A DNA stretch of 28,685 nt from an uncultured Prevotellaceae bacterium (GCA_900541935.1 UQLZ01000027.1:1-28685), one strand, 5' to 3'. Numbered from the stretch's first letter, positions 9,082 to 16,979 are shown. Notes: a model not told the origin generated them from the letters alone. Program-made: numbers and translations.

Positions 9082-9696
9082 ATGAGAAATAGAATTCCAA
9101 TCATCATAAATATCTTTTTGGCTGTTGGATTAGGCGTTGCCTGTCTGCACCTGTTCTCAAGCAAAGAAGAAAATACCGGCAACGAAACGATTAATACGAT
9201 AATGACCCGAACAAGCGTCCGCTCCTTCACTTCTCAAATTATTGAAGAAGAAAAGGTAGAGCAACTGCTTCGTGCTGGTATGGCTGCTCCAACGGCAATG
9301 AACTGCCAGCCATGGGAATTTATCGTCATAAACGACAGAAAATTACTTGACCAACTTTGCGACAGCCTTCCGAGCGCAAAAATGCTAAAAGAAGCACAAT
9401 TAGCAATCATTGTTTGCGGCAATATGCAGAAAGCCCTTGAAGGTGACATGCAGAGTTTATGGGTTCAAGATGCCTCGGCTGCTTCTGAAAACATACTTTT
9501 GGCTGCGCATGCACTTGGCTTAGGCGCCGTATGGACTGGTGTATATCCTTCTGATAACGTTAATATTGTTAGAAACACTATAAAACTGCCGGAACACATA
9601 GTTCCATTAAACGTTATACCTATTGGATACCCAAAAGGCGAACACCAGCCAAAAGACAAATGGAAACATGAAAAAATTCACTATAACGCTTGGTAA
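9082..9696 (+). CDS. Nitroreductase family protein with N-terminal membrane segment
   Basis: The 204-aa FMN-dependent oxidoreductase has nitroreductase-family signatures: RTSVRSFT (residues 43-50, FMN phosphate contact), AAPTAMNCQPWEF (68-80) and LGLGAVWTGVYPS near residue 150. Residues 1-26 (MRNRIPIIINIFLAVGLGVACLH split around a hydrophobic core) form a signal anchor or uncleaved signal, which typical cytosolic nitroreductases lack. There is no lipobox. The catalytic domain may therefore be membrane-tethered or exported; which side it faces is not decided by sequence. The physiological substrate is unknown. Its stop lies 2 bases before the SDR start, so the two are tightly coupled. Confidence 0.9.
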   Translation: MRNRIPIIINIFLAVGLGVACLHLFSSKEENTGNETINTIMTRTSVRSFTSQIIEEEKVEQLLRAGMAAPTAMNCQPWEFIVINDRKLLDQLCDSLPSAKMLKEAQLAIIVCGNMQKALEGDMQSLWVQDASAASENILLAAHALGLGAVWTGVYPSDNVNIVRNTIKLPEHIVPLNVIPIGYPKGEHQPKDKWKHEKIHYNAW

Positions 9697-9698
9697 TT

Positions 9699-10550
9699 AT
9701 GGCTGACAATTATTTGGAAAAGAAATTTGAAGAATACAAATCAGGGAAAAATAGATATACAAAGAAAAAAATAACTCCGACAGGCAATAAACCTGGCACA
9801 TACATCGTGAAATTCCCTATAAAACGCGTCTTTGTCACTGGCGGAGCAAACGGCATTGGAAAGACTATAGTATCTAAATTCAGAGAAATAGGTTGCCGCG
9901 TTGCTTTTTGTGACATTGATGAAAAGGCAGGAACAGCAACGGCAGAAGCAACCGGCTCTCAATTCTTTCCAGTTGGTGTTACAGATGCAAACGCTCTTGA
10001 AAACTGCATGCAGCGAATTTTAGAGAATTGGGAAGACATAGATATTATTATAAACAATGTTGGGATATCTTCCTTCAAAGACATAACAGAAACAACACTG
10101 GAAGAATTCGACAATATAATTTCAACAAATCTGCGACCAGTATTTATAACATCCCGCATACTTGCCATACACCGTAAAAATCAAAGTGAACGCAACGATT
10201 ACGGTAGAATCATCAATATCAGTTCTACTCGTCACCTGATGAGCGAACCTGCATCAGAAGGATATGCTGCATCTAAGGGTGGTATAGTTTCAATCACCCA
10301 TGCCCTCGCAGCATCACTTTCACCACTTGGTATAACAGTGAACTGCATCTCTCCTGGTTGGATAGAATGTAACAATTACGAGACTTTAAAACCAGCTGAC
10401 CACGAACAGCATTTTTCCAACAGAGTTGGAAAGCCGGAAGATATAGCCCGCGCATGCGTGTTCCTTGCAAATCCAGACAATGACTTCATTAACGGGCAAG
10501 AAATAACAATTGACGGAGGCATGACAAAAAAGATGATTTACTGCGAATAG
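9699..10550 (+). CDS. SDR family oxidoreductase with charged N-terminal extension
   Basis: The 283-aa short-chain dehydrogenase/reductase has a Rossmann motif TGGANGIG (47-54), NNVG (119-122, normally NNAG) and a catalytic set S176 (INISST), Y189 and K193 (YAASK). The C-terminal region carries ISPGWIE and a late ITIDGG. The substrate is not predictable; the domain resembles 3-oxoacyl-ACP reductase and sugar dehydrogenase types. The first ~43 residues (NYLEKKFEEYKSGK, then a Lys/Thr-rich stretch) are an addition not needed for the fold. I chose ATG 9699 over TTG 9690, which would overlap the nitroreductase stop. It is the last gene of the run and is followed by a terminator. Confidence 0.92.
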   Translation: MADNYLEKKFEEYKSGKNRYTKKKITPTGNKPGTYIVKFPIKRVFVTGGANGIGKTIVSKFREIGCRVAFCDIDEKAGTATAEATGSQFFPVGVTDANALENCMQRILENWEDIDIIINNVGISSFKDITETTLEEFDNIISTNLRPVFITSRILAIHRKNQSERNDYGRIINISSTRHLMSEPASEGYAASKGGIVSITHALAASLSPLGITVNCISPGWIECNNYETLKPADHEQHFSNRVGKPEDIARACVFLANPDNDFINGQEITIDGGMTKKMIYCE

Positions 10551-10568
10551 ATTTAACCAAAATAAAAC

Positions 10569-10603
10569 AGGCGTTCATTACTTCTCAGTTCTGAACGCCT
10601 TTT
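10569..10603. terminator. Rho-independent terminator after the SDR gene
   Basis: AGGCGTTCA (10569-10577) pairs perfectly with TGAACGCCT (10592-10600) around a 14-base loop, followed by TTT. It ends the six-gene operon that starts at 3479. The ~180 bases after it (10604-10790) hold no ORF or signal I can support. Confidence 0.8.
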
Positions 10604-10802
10604 AAATCGGATACGAAAAAGTTATGTTATTTTATCTTTCCTTGAATTAATCAAGTTTGCTATTGTTTTGTTTTTGTTTCTGAAGTCAATGCTTTGACTA
10701 AGAAATTCTATAATGGTTTAAACAGGATTGCTATTTTAACATTACTTAACCATTAGCTTTTCCACATTTAAATCGATATGATAATATTTTGACAATTTTC
10801 AC

Positions 10803-10892
10803 TATCTTTGGATAAGATAGGATGCGGTTCGGCTTTGTCAACTCGAAAACTGAGTTTTCTCTTGCCACTGCACTCACCTTTCACTATCTTTG
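10803..10892 (+). repeat. Promoter-bearing dispersed repeat, copy 1
   Basis: This ~90-bp unit starts with TATCTTTG (10803-10810) and ends with TATCTTTG (10885-10892), 82 bases apart. Between them are AGGATGCGGTTC (10819-10830) and a small hairpin GAAAAC-TGA-GTTTTC (10845-10859). Copy 2 lies at 16684-16775 in the same order and orientation. It shares AGGATGCGGTTC and the 20-base end CTCACCTTTCACTATCTTTG exactly, and its hairpin keeps pairing despite base changes. Both copies sit directly upstream of a plus-strand gene. Confidence 0.7.
10861..10892 (+). promoter_or_regulatory. Promoter of the metallophosphoesterase gene, inside repeat copy 1
   Basis: CTTG (10861-10864) as -33 box, 20-base spacer, then TATCTTTG (10885-10892), a full match to the TAnnTTTG -7 consensus. 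The ATG at 10920 is 27 bases downstream. The box pair coincides with the right end of the repeat. Confidence 0.7.
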
Positions 10893-10919
10893 CAAAACGA
10901 ATACAAACAACAAAATAAC

Positions 10920-12761
10920 ATGACATTAAAGAAGACTTTACTGGCAACTTTCCTTTTGGCTTTCGGCTTTTCGCCTTGTATTAATGCCGAAACTTTCTCT
11001 CTACTTGCCGACATCCACGTTACTCCTGGTAATGAAAACGAAGCCGAACTAAAAAAAGTTGTTGAAGAAATCAACGCTAACGACTCTAAATTCGTTGTTC
11101 TTGCAGGAGACCTTTCAAATGAGGGCAGCGACGAACAATTGCAAAACATCAAAAGCATCTTTGACAATCTGAAAAAGCCTATTTATATCGTTCCCGGAAA
11201 CCACGAAAACAACTGGTCTCAAAGTGCTACAAAGACTTTTACCGACATCTGGGGCGATGACCGATTCGTTTTCGAATCTGACAGCATCATATATATAGGA
11301 ATCAACTGTGGACCTTATATGAAAATGGGTGACGGACATATCAAACAAGAAGACCTTATCTGGTTGAAAAAGGAACTCTCTAACCGAGTAAAGCCAGGCA
11401 AAAAGGTAATATCTATAAACCACTACCCTATTAACAGCGACCTTGACAACTGGCAAGACTACATCGCCATTCTACAAAGTTTCCCAACAGTTGCACACCT
11501 CTGCGGTCACTACCACACTTTCCGACACTATAAAGGCGGTGACATAGACGGCTTTATGTGCCGTGCTCTGGATATGACTAAAAAAGGATTCGCTTACGGA
11601 TACACAAACGTTGAAGTTAAAAGCGATTCCTTATTCATCTACAATAAAGACCTTGGAAAAGAGCAGACTCTTCAATTTGCCATAAAAATGAATGACAAGC
11701 ATCCTGAATTTGAATACGCAAAGGTAAAGGAAAGCGTAATGCCTAAAGGCTATTCTATCAAACGACTTTATCAGGATGATGCTTCAATATTCACACGTCT
11801 TGCCTTCGATAAAGACAAAATCTATTTCGGAAACTCTCTTGGTGAAGTGAAAGCCCTCAACAAGGCTGACGGTAATATTTCCTGGTCATTCACGACTAAC
11901 GCATCTCTTTTCTCTCGTCCTGCTGTTGCAGGCAACTATCTCATAGTTCCAGCGTCTGACAAACGCATTATCTGGTGCGACAAGCAGACTGGCCGCATTA
12001 TCCGCGAAAATGAATCTGCTGGCCCATACGTTGCTGACGGAGTAATAGAAAACGAAAACCTTTATCAGGGCGGATACAAAAAATTTGAATGCTGGAACAC
12101 AACAACCGGCAACATCAAATGGTCTATAAATGATTTGAACAATTATTGCCAGGCGGCTCCAACAATCGACGGCAACGACATTTTCTTCGGCGCATGGGAC
12201 ACTTACCTTCGCTGCGTTGACAAAAAAACCGGCAAACTGAAATGGAAATGGAATAACGGAAAATCTGCAAATATGCTCGGTCCAGGCAACTGCGTTCCAG
12301 TTGTTGCGGGTAATAGAGTGTTTGTTGTTGCTCCCGACAGATATATGACTGCCCTCGACAAAAAGACAGGCGAAGTTATATGGAGAACTAATTTCGATGG
12401 CAAATATAAGGTTAGAGAGAGCCTCGGAATATCTCAAGACAAAAAATACGTATTGGCAAAGACAATGGACGGTGAACTAATTGCTGTCAGAACTGACTGC
12501 ACTACCCCAGAACCGGCATTTGTTGTTGACGCAGGCTTCGGATATGAGCACACACCATGTATTGTTGCTGAAAGCAAGGGTATTGCGTACCTTGGATCAA
12601 AGACTGGCGTACTCGCTGCCATTGACATCAAAAACAAATCACTCCTTTGGACTTACAAATTAGGTTCTTCCGCTATGAATGGCTTTGAAATAACAAAGGA
12701 CGGAACAATATACACTTCCCTTATTGACGGCTCAATCTGGGAAATCAAACCGATAAAATAA
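10920..12761 (+). CDS. Periplasmic metallophosphoesterase fused to a PQQ-like beta-propeller
   Basis: The 613-aa protein begins with a Sec signal peptide (MTLKKTLLATFLLAFGFSPC then INA). A calcineurin-like phosphoesterase domain follows with the full two-metal set in order: D31/H33 (LADIH), D64 (AGDLS), N94/H95 (PGNHE), H168 (INHYP), H197/H199 (CGHYH). From about residue 285 to the end are PQQ-like beta-propeller blades. Seen repeatedly are a Trp after an Asp/Thr-Gly turn (DGNISWSF, TGNIKWSI, TGKLKWKW, TGEVIWRT) and matching NKADG or DKKTG turns. The protein should act in the periplasm; the substrate is unknown. I chose ATG 10920 because it starts a good signal peptide and lies 27 bases after the -7 box. 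DUF4250 begins one base after its stop. Confidence 0.9.
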   Translation: MTLKKTLLATFLLAFGFSPCINAETFSLLADIHVTPGNENEAELKKVVEEINANDSKFVVLAGDLSNEGSDEQLQNIKSIFDNLKKPIYIVPGNHENNWSQSATKTFTDIWGDDRFVFESDSIIYIGINCGPYMKMGDGHIKQEDLIWLKKELSNRVKPGKKVISINHYPINSDLDNWQDYIAILQSFPTVAHLCGHYHTFRHYKGGDIDGFMCRALDMTKKGFAYGYTNVEVKSDSLFIYNKDLGKEQTLQFAIKMNDKHPEFEYAKVKESVMPKGYSIKRLYQDDASIFTRLAFDKDKIYFGNSLGEVKALNKADGNISWSFTTNASLFSRPAVAGNYLIVPASDKRIIWCDKQTGRIIRENESAGPYVADGVIENENLYQGGYKKFECWNTTTGNIKWSINDLNNYCQAAPTIDGNDIFFGAWDTYLRCVDKKTGKLKWKWNNGKSANMLGPGNCVPVVAGNRVFVVAPDRYMTALDKKTGEVIWRTNFDGKYKVRESLGISQDKKYVLAKTMDGELIAVRTDCTTPEPAFVVDAGFGYEHTPCIVAESKGIAYLGSKTGVLAAIDIKNKSLLWTYKLGSSAMNGFEITKDGTIYTSLIDGSIWEIKPIK

Positions 12762-12762
12762 T

Positions 12763-12945
12763 ATGTTTATGGAACTTCCAAAAGACGATTTCATGCTACT
12801 CAGTTTCCTCAACACAAAATTGAGAGACGAATACAAAAATCTTGATGCGCTTTGCGAAGACTTGGAGGTAAGCAAAACGGACCTTATAAAAAGAATGAAA
12901 CTGATTGGTTATGAATACGACCCGCTACACAACAAATTCTGGTAG
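12763..12945 (+). CDS. DUF4250 domain protein
   Basis: The 60-aa protein matches the pattern of the DUF4250 family: LPKDDFMLLSFLNTKLRD, then YKNLDALCEDLEVSKTDL and a C-terminal GYEYDPLHNKFW. The family has no established function. The Leu-rich helix arrangement and SKTDLIKRM segment resemble a small helix-turn-helix, which is inference only. There is no signal peptide. ATG 12769 (two codons in) is an alternative start. It lies one base after the metallophosphoesterase stop, so it is translated from the same message, and a strong hairpin follows. Confidence 0.85.
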   Translation: MFMELPKDDFMLLSFLNTKLRDEYKNLDALCEDLEVSKTDLIKRMKLIGYEYDPLHNKFW

Positions 12946-12964
12946 GTAGCACATCTAAACGAAA

Positions 12965-12996
12965 CGACGGCGGATACTTTATGGTATCCGCCGTCG
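12965..12996. terminator. Bidirectional terminator between convergent genes
   Basis: CGACGGCGGATAC (12965-12977) and GTATCCGCCGTCG (12984-12996) form a perfect 13-bp stem with a 6-base loop. It lies between the DUF4250 stop (plus) and the patatin stop (minus, 13014). The T-tract is weak on the plus side; on the minus side the stem is followed by TTTCGTTT. Confidence 0.75.
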
Positions 12997-13013
12997 CTAT
13001 TATGTAAGAATCA

Positions 13014-15323
13014 CTATCTGAAGAATTTCGGTGCAGGTAAGTACATTCCAAACGACACTCCAAAATTCCATTTCTGCGTTGGGTCGGTAAAATAATTTCC
13101 GTATAGGCTCAATGATGCAAACGAGAAATTATAGACAACAGATAACTCGCCCATAAAATCAAGGCTGCCAAACCACTTGTCATAATAAGCATGGCCGCTA
13201 TCTGTCCCCAATATTTTCCTCATAGGAGCAAACGCATAAAACTCTGAACGAATCTGGAAATTGTCCTTAATCTTGAAAATCGGCAACACTCCCGCTGCCA
13301 CAAATGAATTAGCACGGAAACGAGGCACAAATGAACTCTTCGTGCTTACAGTTGGCATAAATGCCGGGGCCTGAACAATTGACTCTATATAACTGTCAAA
13401 AAGTTTCTTGGTTGAGTATAACGCATCATACTTCACGCCGAGAGAAAAACGCTTGCCCATCTTAAAATAATACTGTCCAGCCAATTCCGCTTCAAGCCAA
13501 GAGATAGTGCTGTAAAGCCTTTGGAAAAGAGACTCCGCATTAGGCGACATATACTTTCCTTTTCCTGCATAGCCTGATACTAATGCTGTAAAGAAGCCTC
13601 CTTCCGACGGGTAAATGTCATTATCCAGAGTTGTATTGATATAGCGGACATTCAATTTGCCCATTTTATAGCGGCTCTCGTCCTGACCGTCCTTACCAAG
13701 TTGCATATTGTTATTAGGGAAGAAACGATTTCTAAGGTAACCGTATGAAACAAGCAAATCAAGACTGCTGTGACGGCCTGCACCAAGCCCAAGAACCAAA
13801 TCGGCATGATAGTCATGCAAGGTTATAAACGAAGGGAGGTCATCGAAAAACAGAACATCATCTTCGTGCAAATCCTGCTTGGAAGCAACAAGCCTAACCT
13901 TTGCCGTCAATGGCAAATTTGTTGAAAGGATAATCTTTGCATCCGCCATACCTCCAAAATATGACTGACCTAACCAGCCCATTGCGTGAGTGCTGAAAGA
14001 ATTTAATTTCATTGTTTCATACCCAACGGATACAAACATCATACTGTTTGCCGACGACGTTGCATAACCGCCAACTCCAAGGTTAACATTATCACGAACT
14101 GTTGCCTTCAGATTCAAATCAAATGTTCCCCTATCCTTCTTATATGAAATATACGGAACCAAATCTGTCAACTTTCCTGATGTTATTGCTTTATAATAAG
14201 CATCCTCAACATCGGAAACGTTCAAGTGAGAACTATCCTTCTCTGCAAAAAGGTGATTCAGATACTCTGTCGCACCCTTGCCTGCTCCTGTTATATTGAT
14301 ATTTTCAAATATCGGTTCTGGAACGCGACCCTTATAGACTCCACGGCGTATTGACACGGTTTCTGGAGATACTCTACCGTCAACACGCATCTTGATAGAA
14401 TCCATCTTAGCCATTGCAGTCTTATAACCCTTGTCACAAATTTCCTTAGCCTTTGGGAAATCAAGCAATCCTGTTCCTTTTAAATCAACATGAATCTTAA
14501 TGCCGTCTTCCTCTGGCAAGTCATAATTTTCCTGCTGGATAATCATCGTTTCCAGTTGTGAGACAAGACTCGAGACATCAATCTTATCATGGATAGCAAC
14601 ATCAACACCTATAATGATATCTGGAGCAAAATTCTCCTTCATAACATCAATAGGGAAATTATCATAAATACCTCCGTCAAACATAGGTATGCCGTCCTTA
14701 TCAATTGGTTTGAACGCAACAGGGAAAGTCATTGACATACGGATTGCATCACCAAGGCTGCCTGAAGAAAGGACTACCTTATGCTTATTGAAGACATCTG
14801 AAGCAACACAACGGAATGGCACGAAAAGTTTGTCAAAATCTTCACCACAAGCCGCTGTATGCGGTGTGAAAAGTTGCAAGAATCCAACGTTCATAGGAAT
14901 TGGATTAATGAAACTGCTCGGCAATATTCCGCTTGACTTTGCCGTTGAATCACGACCTCCAATATTTATAGTCATAAATGCAGGAGTCTTTTCAGGTCTA
15001 AGGTAATAGTACGTTTTCGATTTATCTACAGTACCTGTTGACCACATTGCAAAGTCATCAGACATTATCAAATCTACCATCTCTTCAGGGGTATATCCGG
15101 CTGCATAAAGTCCGCCGACAATAGCCCCCATAGAAGTACCGGCAACATAGTCAATAGGTATACCGTTCTCCTCCAAAGCCTTGATAACGCCTATATGCGC
15201 AATTCCTTTCGCCCCGCCCCCACTAAGAACAAGGCCAACCGACTGCCTCTCAGTTGCCTTAACATTAAAGCAAATCAGACAACATACGAGACAAAAAACG
15301 CTGAATATTTTAAGACGGTTCAT
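13014..15323 (-). CDS. Patatin-like phospholipase with outer-membrane beta-barrel domain
   Basis: The 769-aa protein has a signal peptide (residues 1-23, ending NVKA). The patatin domain carries the oxyanion loop GGGAKG (35-40), nucleophile elbow GTSMG (Ser64) and catalytic Asp216 in FDGGIYDNFP, so the Ser-Asp dyad is complete. A middle region (~340-410) looks POTRA-like. The last ~330 residues are alternating aromatic/polar strands ending in a terminal aromatic residue, as in Omp85/surface-antigen barrels. This architecture is that of PlpD-type secreted lipases, in which the barrel anchors or exports the lipase; substrate and surface exposure are inferred from that family. It is translated after serB, whose end it overlaps by 14 bases. 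Confidence 0.92.
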   Translation of the reverse strand: MNRLKIFSVFCLVCCLICFNVKATERQSVGLVLSGGGAKGIAHIGVIKALEENGIPIDYVAGTSMGAIVGGLYAAGYTPEEMVDLIMSDDFAMWSTGTVDKSKTYYYLRPEKTPAFMTINIGGRDSTAKSSGILPSSFINPIPMNVGFLQLFTPHTAACGEDFDKLFVPFRCVASDVFNKHKVVLSSGSLGDAIRMSMTFPVAFKPIDKDGIPMFDGGIYDNFPIDVMKENFAPDIIIGVDVAIHDKIDVSSLVSQLETMIIQQENYDLPEEDGIKIHVDLKGTGLLDFPKAKEICDKGYKTAMAKMDSIKMRVDGRVSPETVSIRRGVYKGRVPEPIFENINITGAGKGATEYLNHLFAEKDSSHLNVSDVEDAYYKAITSGKLTDLVPYISYKKDRGTFDLNLKATVRDNVNLGVGGYATSSANSMMFVSVGYETMKLNSFSTHAMGWLGQSYFGGMADAKIILSTNLPLTAKVRLVASKQDLHEDDVLFFDDLPSFITLHDYHADLVLGLGAGRHSSLDLLVSYGYLRNRFFPNNNMQLGKDGQDESRYKMGKLNVRYINTTLDNDIYPSEGGFFTALVSGYAGKGKYMSPNAESLFQRLYSTISWLEAELAGQYYFKMGKRFSLGVKYDALYSTKKLFDSYIESIVQAPAFMPTVSTKSSFVPRFRANSFVAAGVLPIFKIKDNFQIRSEFYAFAPMRKILGTDSGHAYYDKWFGSLDFMGELSVVYNFSFASLSLYGNYFTDPTQKWNFGVSFGMYLPAPKFFR

Positions 15324-16542
15324 TTATAAATGAGTCTTTAAAGCCCAAGAAATACAAAACCCCATCTATTCCTATAGTGGAAATACTCTGCCTTGCCGTT
15401 TGCTTAACTTTCGGCTTAGCGTGGAATGCAATACCCAATCCGGCAACAGTTATCATCGGCAAATCATTAGCCCCGTCGCCAACTGCTATCGTTTGGGCTA
15501 TATCAACATTTTCTACCTGTGCCAACAGTTTCAAGAGTTCAGCCTTTCGCTGACCGTCAACAATATCACCAACGTAATGGCCTGTCAATTTTCCATCTAC
15601 AATCTCCAACTCATTGGCATAGACATAATCAATTCCGAATTTGTGCTTGAGGTAATTTCCAAAGTAAGTGAAACCACCTGAAAGAATTGCAATCTTGTAA
15701 CCAGCACGTTTCAACACTCGCATCAATCTCTCAACACCCTCAGTAATAGGCAGGCTCTCGGCAATTTCTTTCATAACGGATTCGTCAAGACCTTTTAGCA
15801 ATGCAACACGCTCGGTAAAACTTTCCTTAAAGTCAATCTCGCCACGCATAGCTCTCTCGGTAATTGCTCTAACCTTTTCGCCAACCCCAGCGCGCTCTGC
15901 CAACTCATCTATAACCTCTGTTTCGATAAGAGTGGAATCCATATCAAAACAGATCAAACGGCGACAGCGACGGTACATCGTGTCTTGCTGAAGAGAAATA
16001 TCAAATTCCAAATCGTTAGCCAACTTCATAAACTCACTCTGCATCTCCGCATAATTTTTCGGTGTTCCCCGAACAGAGAACTCAATGCATCGCTTAGACT
16101 TGTCATTTTTGCCAAGGTCCGCCAATGAAGTGCGTCCTGTCAATCTCTGAATAGCATCAATATTAAGGCCCTGACTGGCAATAACACTCGTTACCCTTGC
16201 TATCTGTTGGGCTGAAATATACCTGCCAAGAATAGTGATAACATATCTGTTCTTACCTTGTCGATTAACCCACTTTTCATAATCCTCCAACTTAACAGGA
16301 GAGAATCTAATATTAACGTCTAACTCAGAAGCCTTAAACAAAAGTTCCTTTAGAATATAACCGCTTTTCTGACTGCTTGTCTTAAACAATATACCGAGCG
16401 ACAAAGTATGGTGAATATCAGCCTGACCGATATCCAAAACATCCGCCTCATATTTTGCCAACACATCTGTCAGAGCAGAAGTAACTCCCGGTTTATCCAT
16501 ACCGGATATATTTATCAAGATTAATTCAATATCATTATTCAT
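15310..16542 (-). CDS. serB: Phosphoserine phosphatase with N-terminal ACT domains
   Basis: The 410-aa enzyme dephosphorylates phosphoserine, the last step of serine synthesis in the cytoplasm. Two ACT-like regulatory domains (about 5-80 and 98-180, the first with NISGMDKPGV) precede a HAD phosphatase. HAD motifs are FDMDSTLIE (nucleophile D200, acid D202), SGGFTYF, a lysine in the QRKAELL region and GDGANDLPM. The double-ACT form is a known longer version of SerB. ATG 16542 follows a possible -7 box. The 3' end overlaps the patatin start by 14 bases, suggesting translational coupling, although the two functions are unrelated. Confidence 0.96.
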   Translation of the reverse strand: MNNDIELILINISGMDKPGVTSALTDVLAKYEADVLDIGQADIHHTLSLGILFKTSSQKSGYILKELLFKASELDVNIRFSPVKLEDYEKWVNRQGKNRYVITILGRYISAQQIARVTSVIASQGLNIDAIQRLTGRTSLADLGKNDKSKRCIEFSVRGTPKNYAEMQSEFMKLANDLEFDISLQQDTMYRRCRRLICFDMDSTLIETEVIDELAERAGVGEKVRAITERAMRGEIDFKESFTERVALLKGLDESVMKEIAESLPITEGVERLMRVLKRAGYKIAILSGGFTYFGNYLKHKFGIDYVYANELEIVDGKLTGHYVGDIVDGQRKAELLKLLAQVENVDIAQTIAVGDGANDLPMITVAGLGIAFHAKPKVKQTARQSISTIGIDGVLYFLGFKDSFINEPS

Positions 16543-16559
16543 ACTATTCCTTTTTTATT

Positions 16560-16567
16560 CAAAATTA
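16560..16567 (-). promoter_or_regulatory. Possible -7 box for serB
   Basis: Read on the minus strand, bases 16567 to 16560 are TAATTTTG, a match to TAnnTTTG, 17 bases before the serB ATG. No good -33 TTTG is found at the normal spacing, so this is tentative. Confidence 0.3.
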
Positions 16568-16683
16568 CAATTTTTTATCAAGACAAGCCCATAAATCCCC
16601 AAAAAAGTTATACCAATAGCAACAAGTGCTGATATTTTCACCACAAAACCGAATCTTTGCATGCCTTTGCACTCTCCTTTTGT

Positions 16684-16775
16684 TATCTTTAAATCAGACA
16701 GGATGCGGTTCAGCATAACCAAACTAAAAAACTGTGTTTTTTGTTTGTCTCTGCTCTCACCTTTCACTATCTTTG
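16684..16775 (+). repeat. Promoter-bearing dispersed repeat, copy 2
   Basis: Starts with TATCTTTA (16684-16691) and ends with TATCTTTG (16768-16775), 84 bases apart. It contains AGGATGCGGTTC (16700-16711) and a hairpin AAAAAAC-TGT-GTTTTTT (16726-16742). Compared with copy 1, the outer G-C pair of the stem has become A-T on both sides, so pairing is kept. The stretch just left of it (TTTGCACTCTCC before TATCTTTA) resembles the right end of the unit, as if the ends were direct repeats. Confidence 0.7.
16744..16775 (+). promoter_or_regulatory. Promoter of the small-membrane-protein/dxs operon, inside repeat copy 2
   Basis: TTTG (16744-16747), a 20-base spacer and TATCTTTG (16768-16775): both boxes match the Bacteroidota consensus. 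The first start codon (16792) is 16 bases downstream. No other promoter is evident before dxs. Confidence 0.75.
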
Positions 16776-16791
16776 TAGAAAATAATTTAAG

Positions 16792-16971
16792 ATGAAAAAG
16801 TACGCGATTTTTCGATTTGTATGCCTTCTTATCCTTTGGATTGGGGTTTGTGTGATTCTATTAACTTCACGCAAAATTGATTTTATGGTGATATTTTCAA
16901 TCATCGCTTCAGGCATAATTGTATTTGTTCCGTTATACAAAAAGTATAAACAAGGTCGCTACGACAAATAA
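16792..16971 (+). CDS. 59-aa two-helix membrane protein, unrecognised
   Basis: ATG 16792 opens a 59-codon frame starting MKKYAIFRF and ending YKKYKQGRYDK. Residues ~9-26 (FVCLLILWIGVCVILLTS) and ~32-50 (MVIFSIIASGIIVFVPLY) are two strongly hydrophobic segments joined by a short charged turn (RKIDF). Both ends are rich in Lys/Arg, so N-in/C-in topology is expected. It begins 16 bases after a good -7 box and ends 8 bases before the dxs start, so it looks like the first gene of the dxs-trk-ftsK operon. I do not recognise a family. A real gene is favoured by its position after the promoter and by its charge pattern. No ribosome-binding site is obvious, as is usual in this phylum. Confidence 0.6.
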   Translation: MKKYAIFRFVCLLILWIGVCVILLTSRKIDFMVIFSIIASGIIVFVPLYKKYKQGRYDK

Positions 16972-16979
16972 ACTAAATC

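Noticed and set aside
10874..11167. Minus-strand frame of 97 codons across repeat copy 1 and the start of the phosphoesterase gene
   Set aside because: Opposite to a well-supported signal peptide and phosphoesterase domain; no family pattern.
16555..16767. Minus-strand 70-codon frame ending 12 bases before serB, with a hydrophobic C-terminal half (35 residues from an internal ATG at 16662)
   Set aside because: Its first half is the reverse strand of the promoter-bearing repeat, so it is not an independent gene. The hydrophobic half lacks a promoter of its own, and the likely serB -7 box overlaps its end. A 35-aa peptide cannot be fully excluded.
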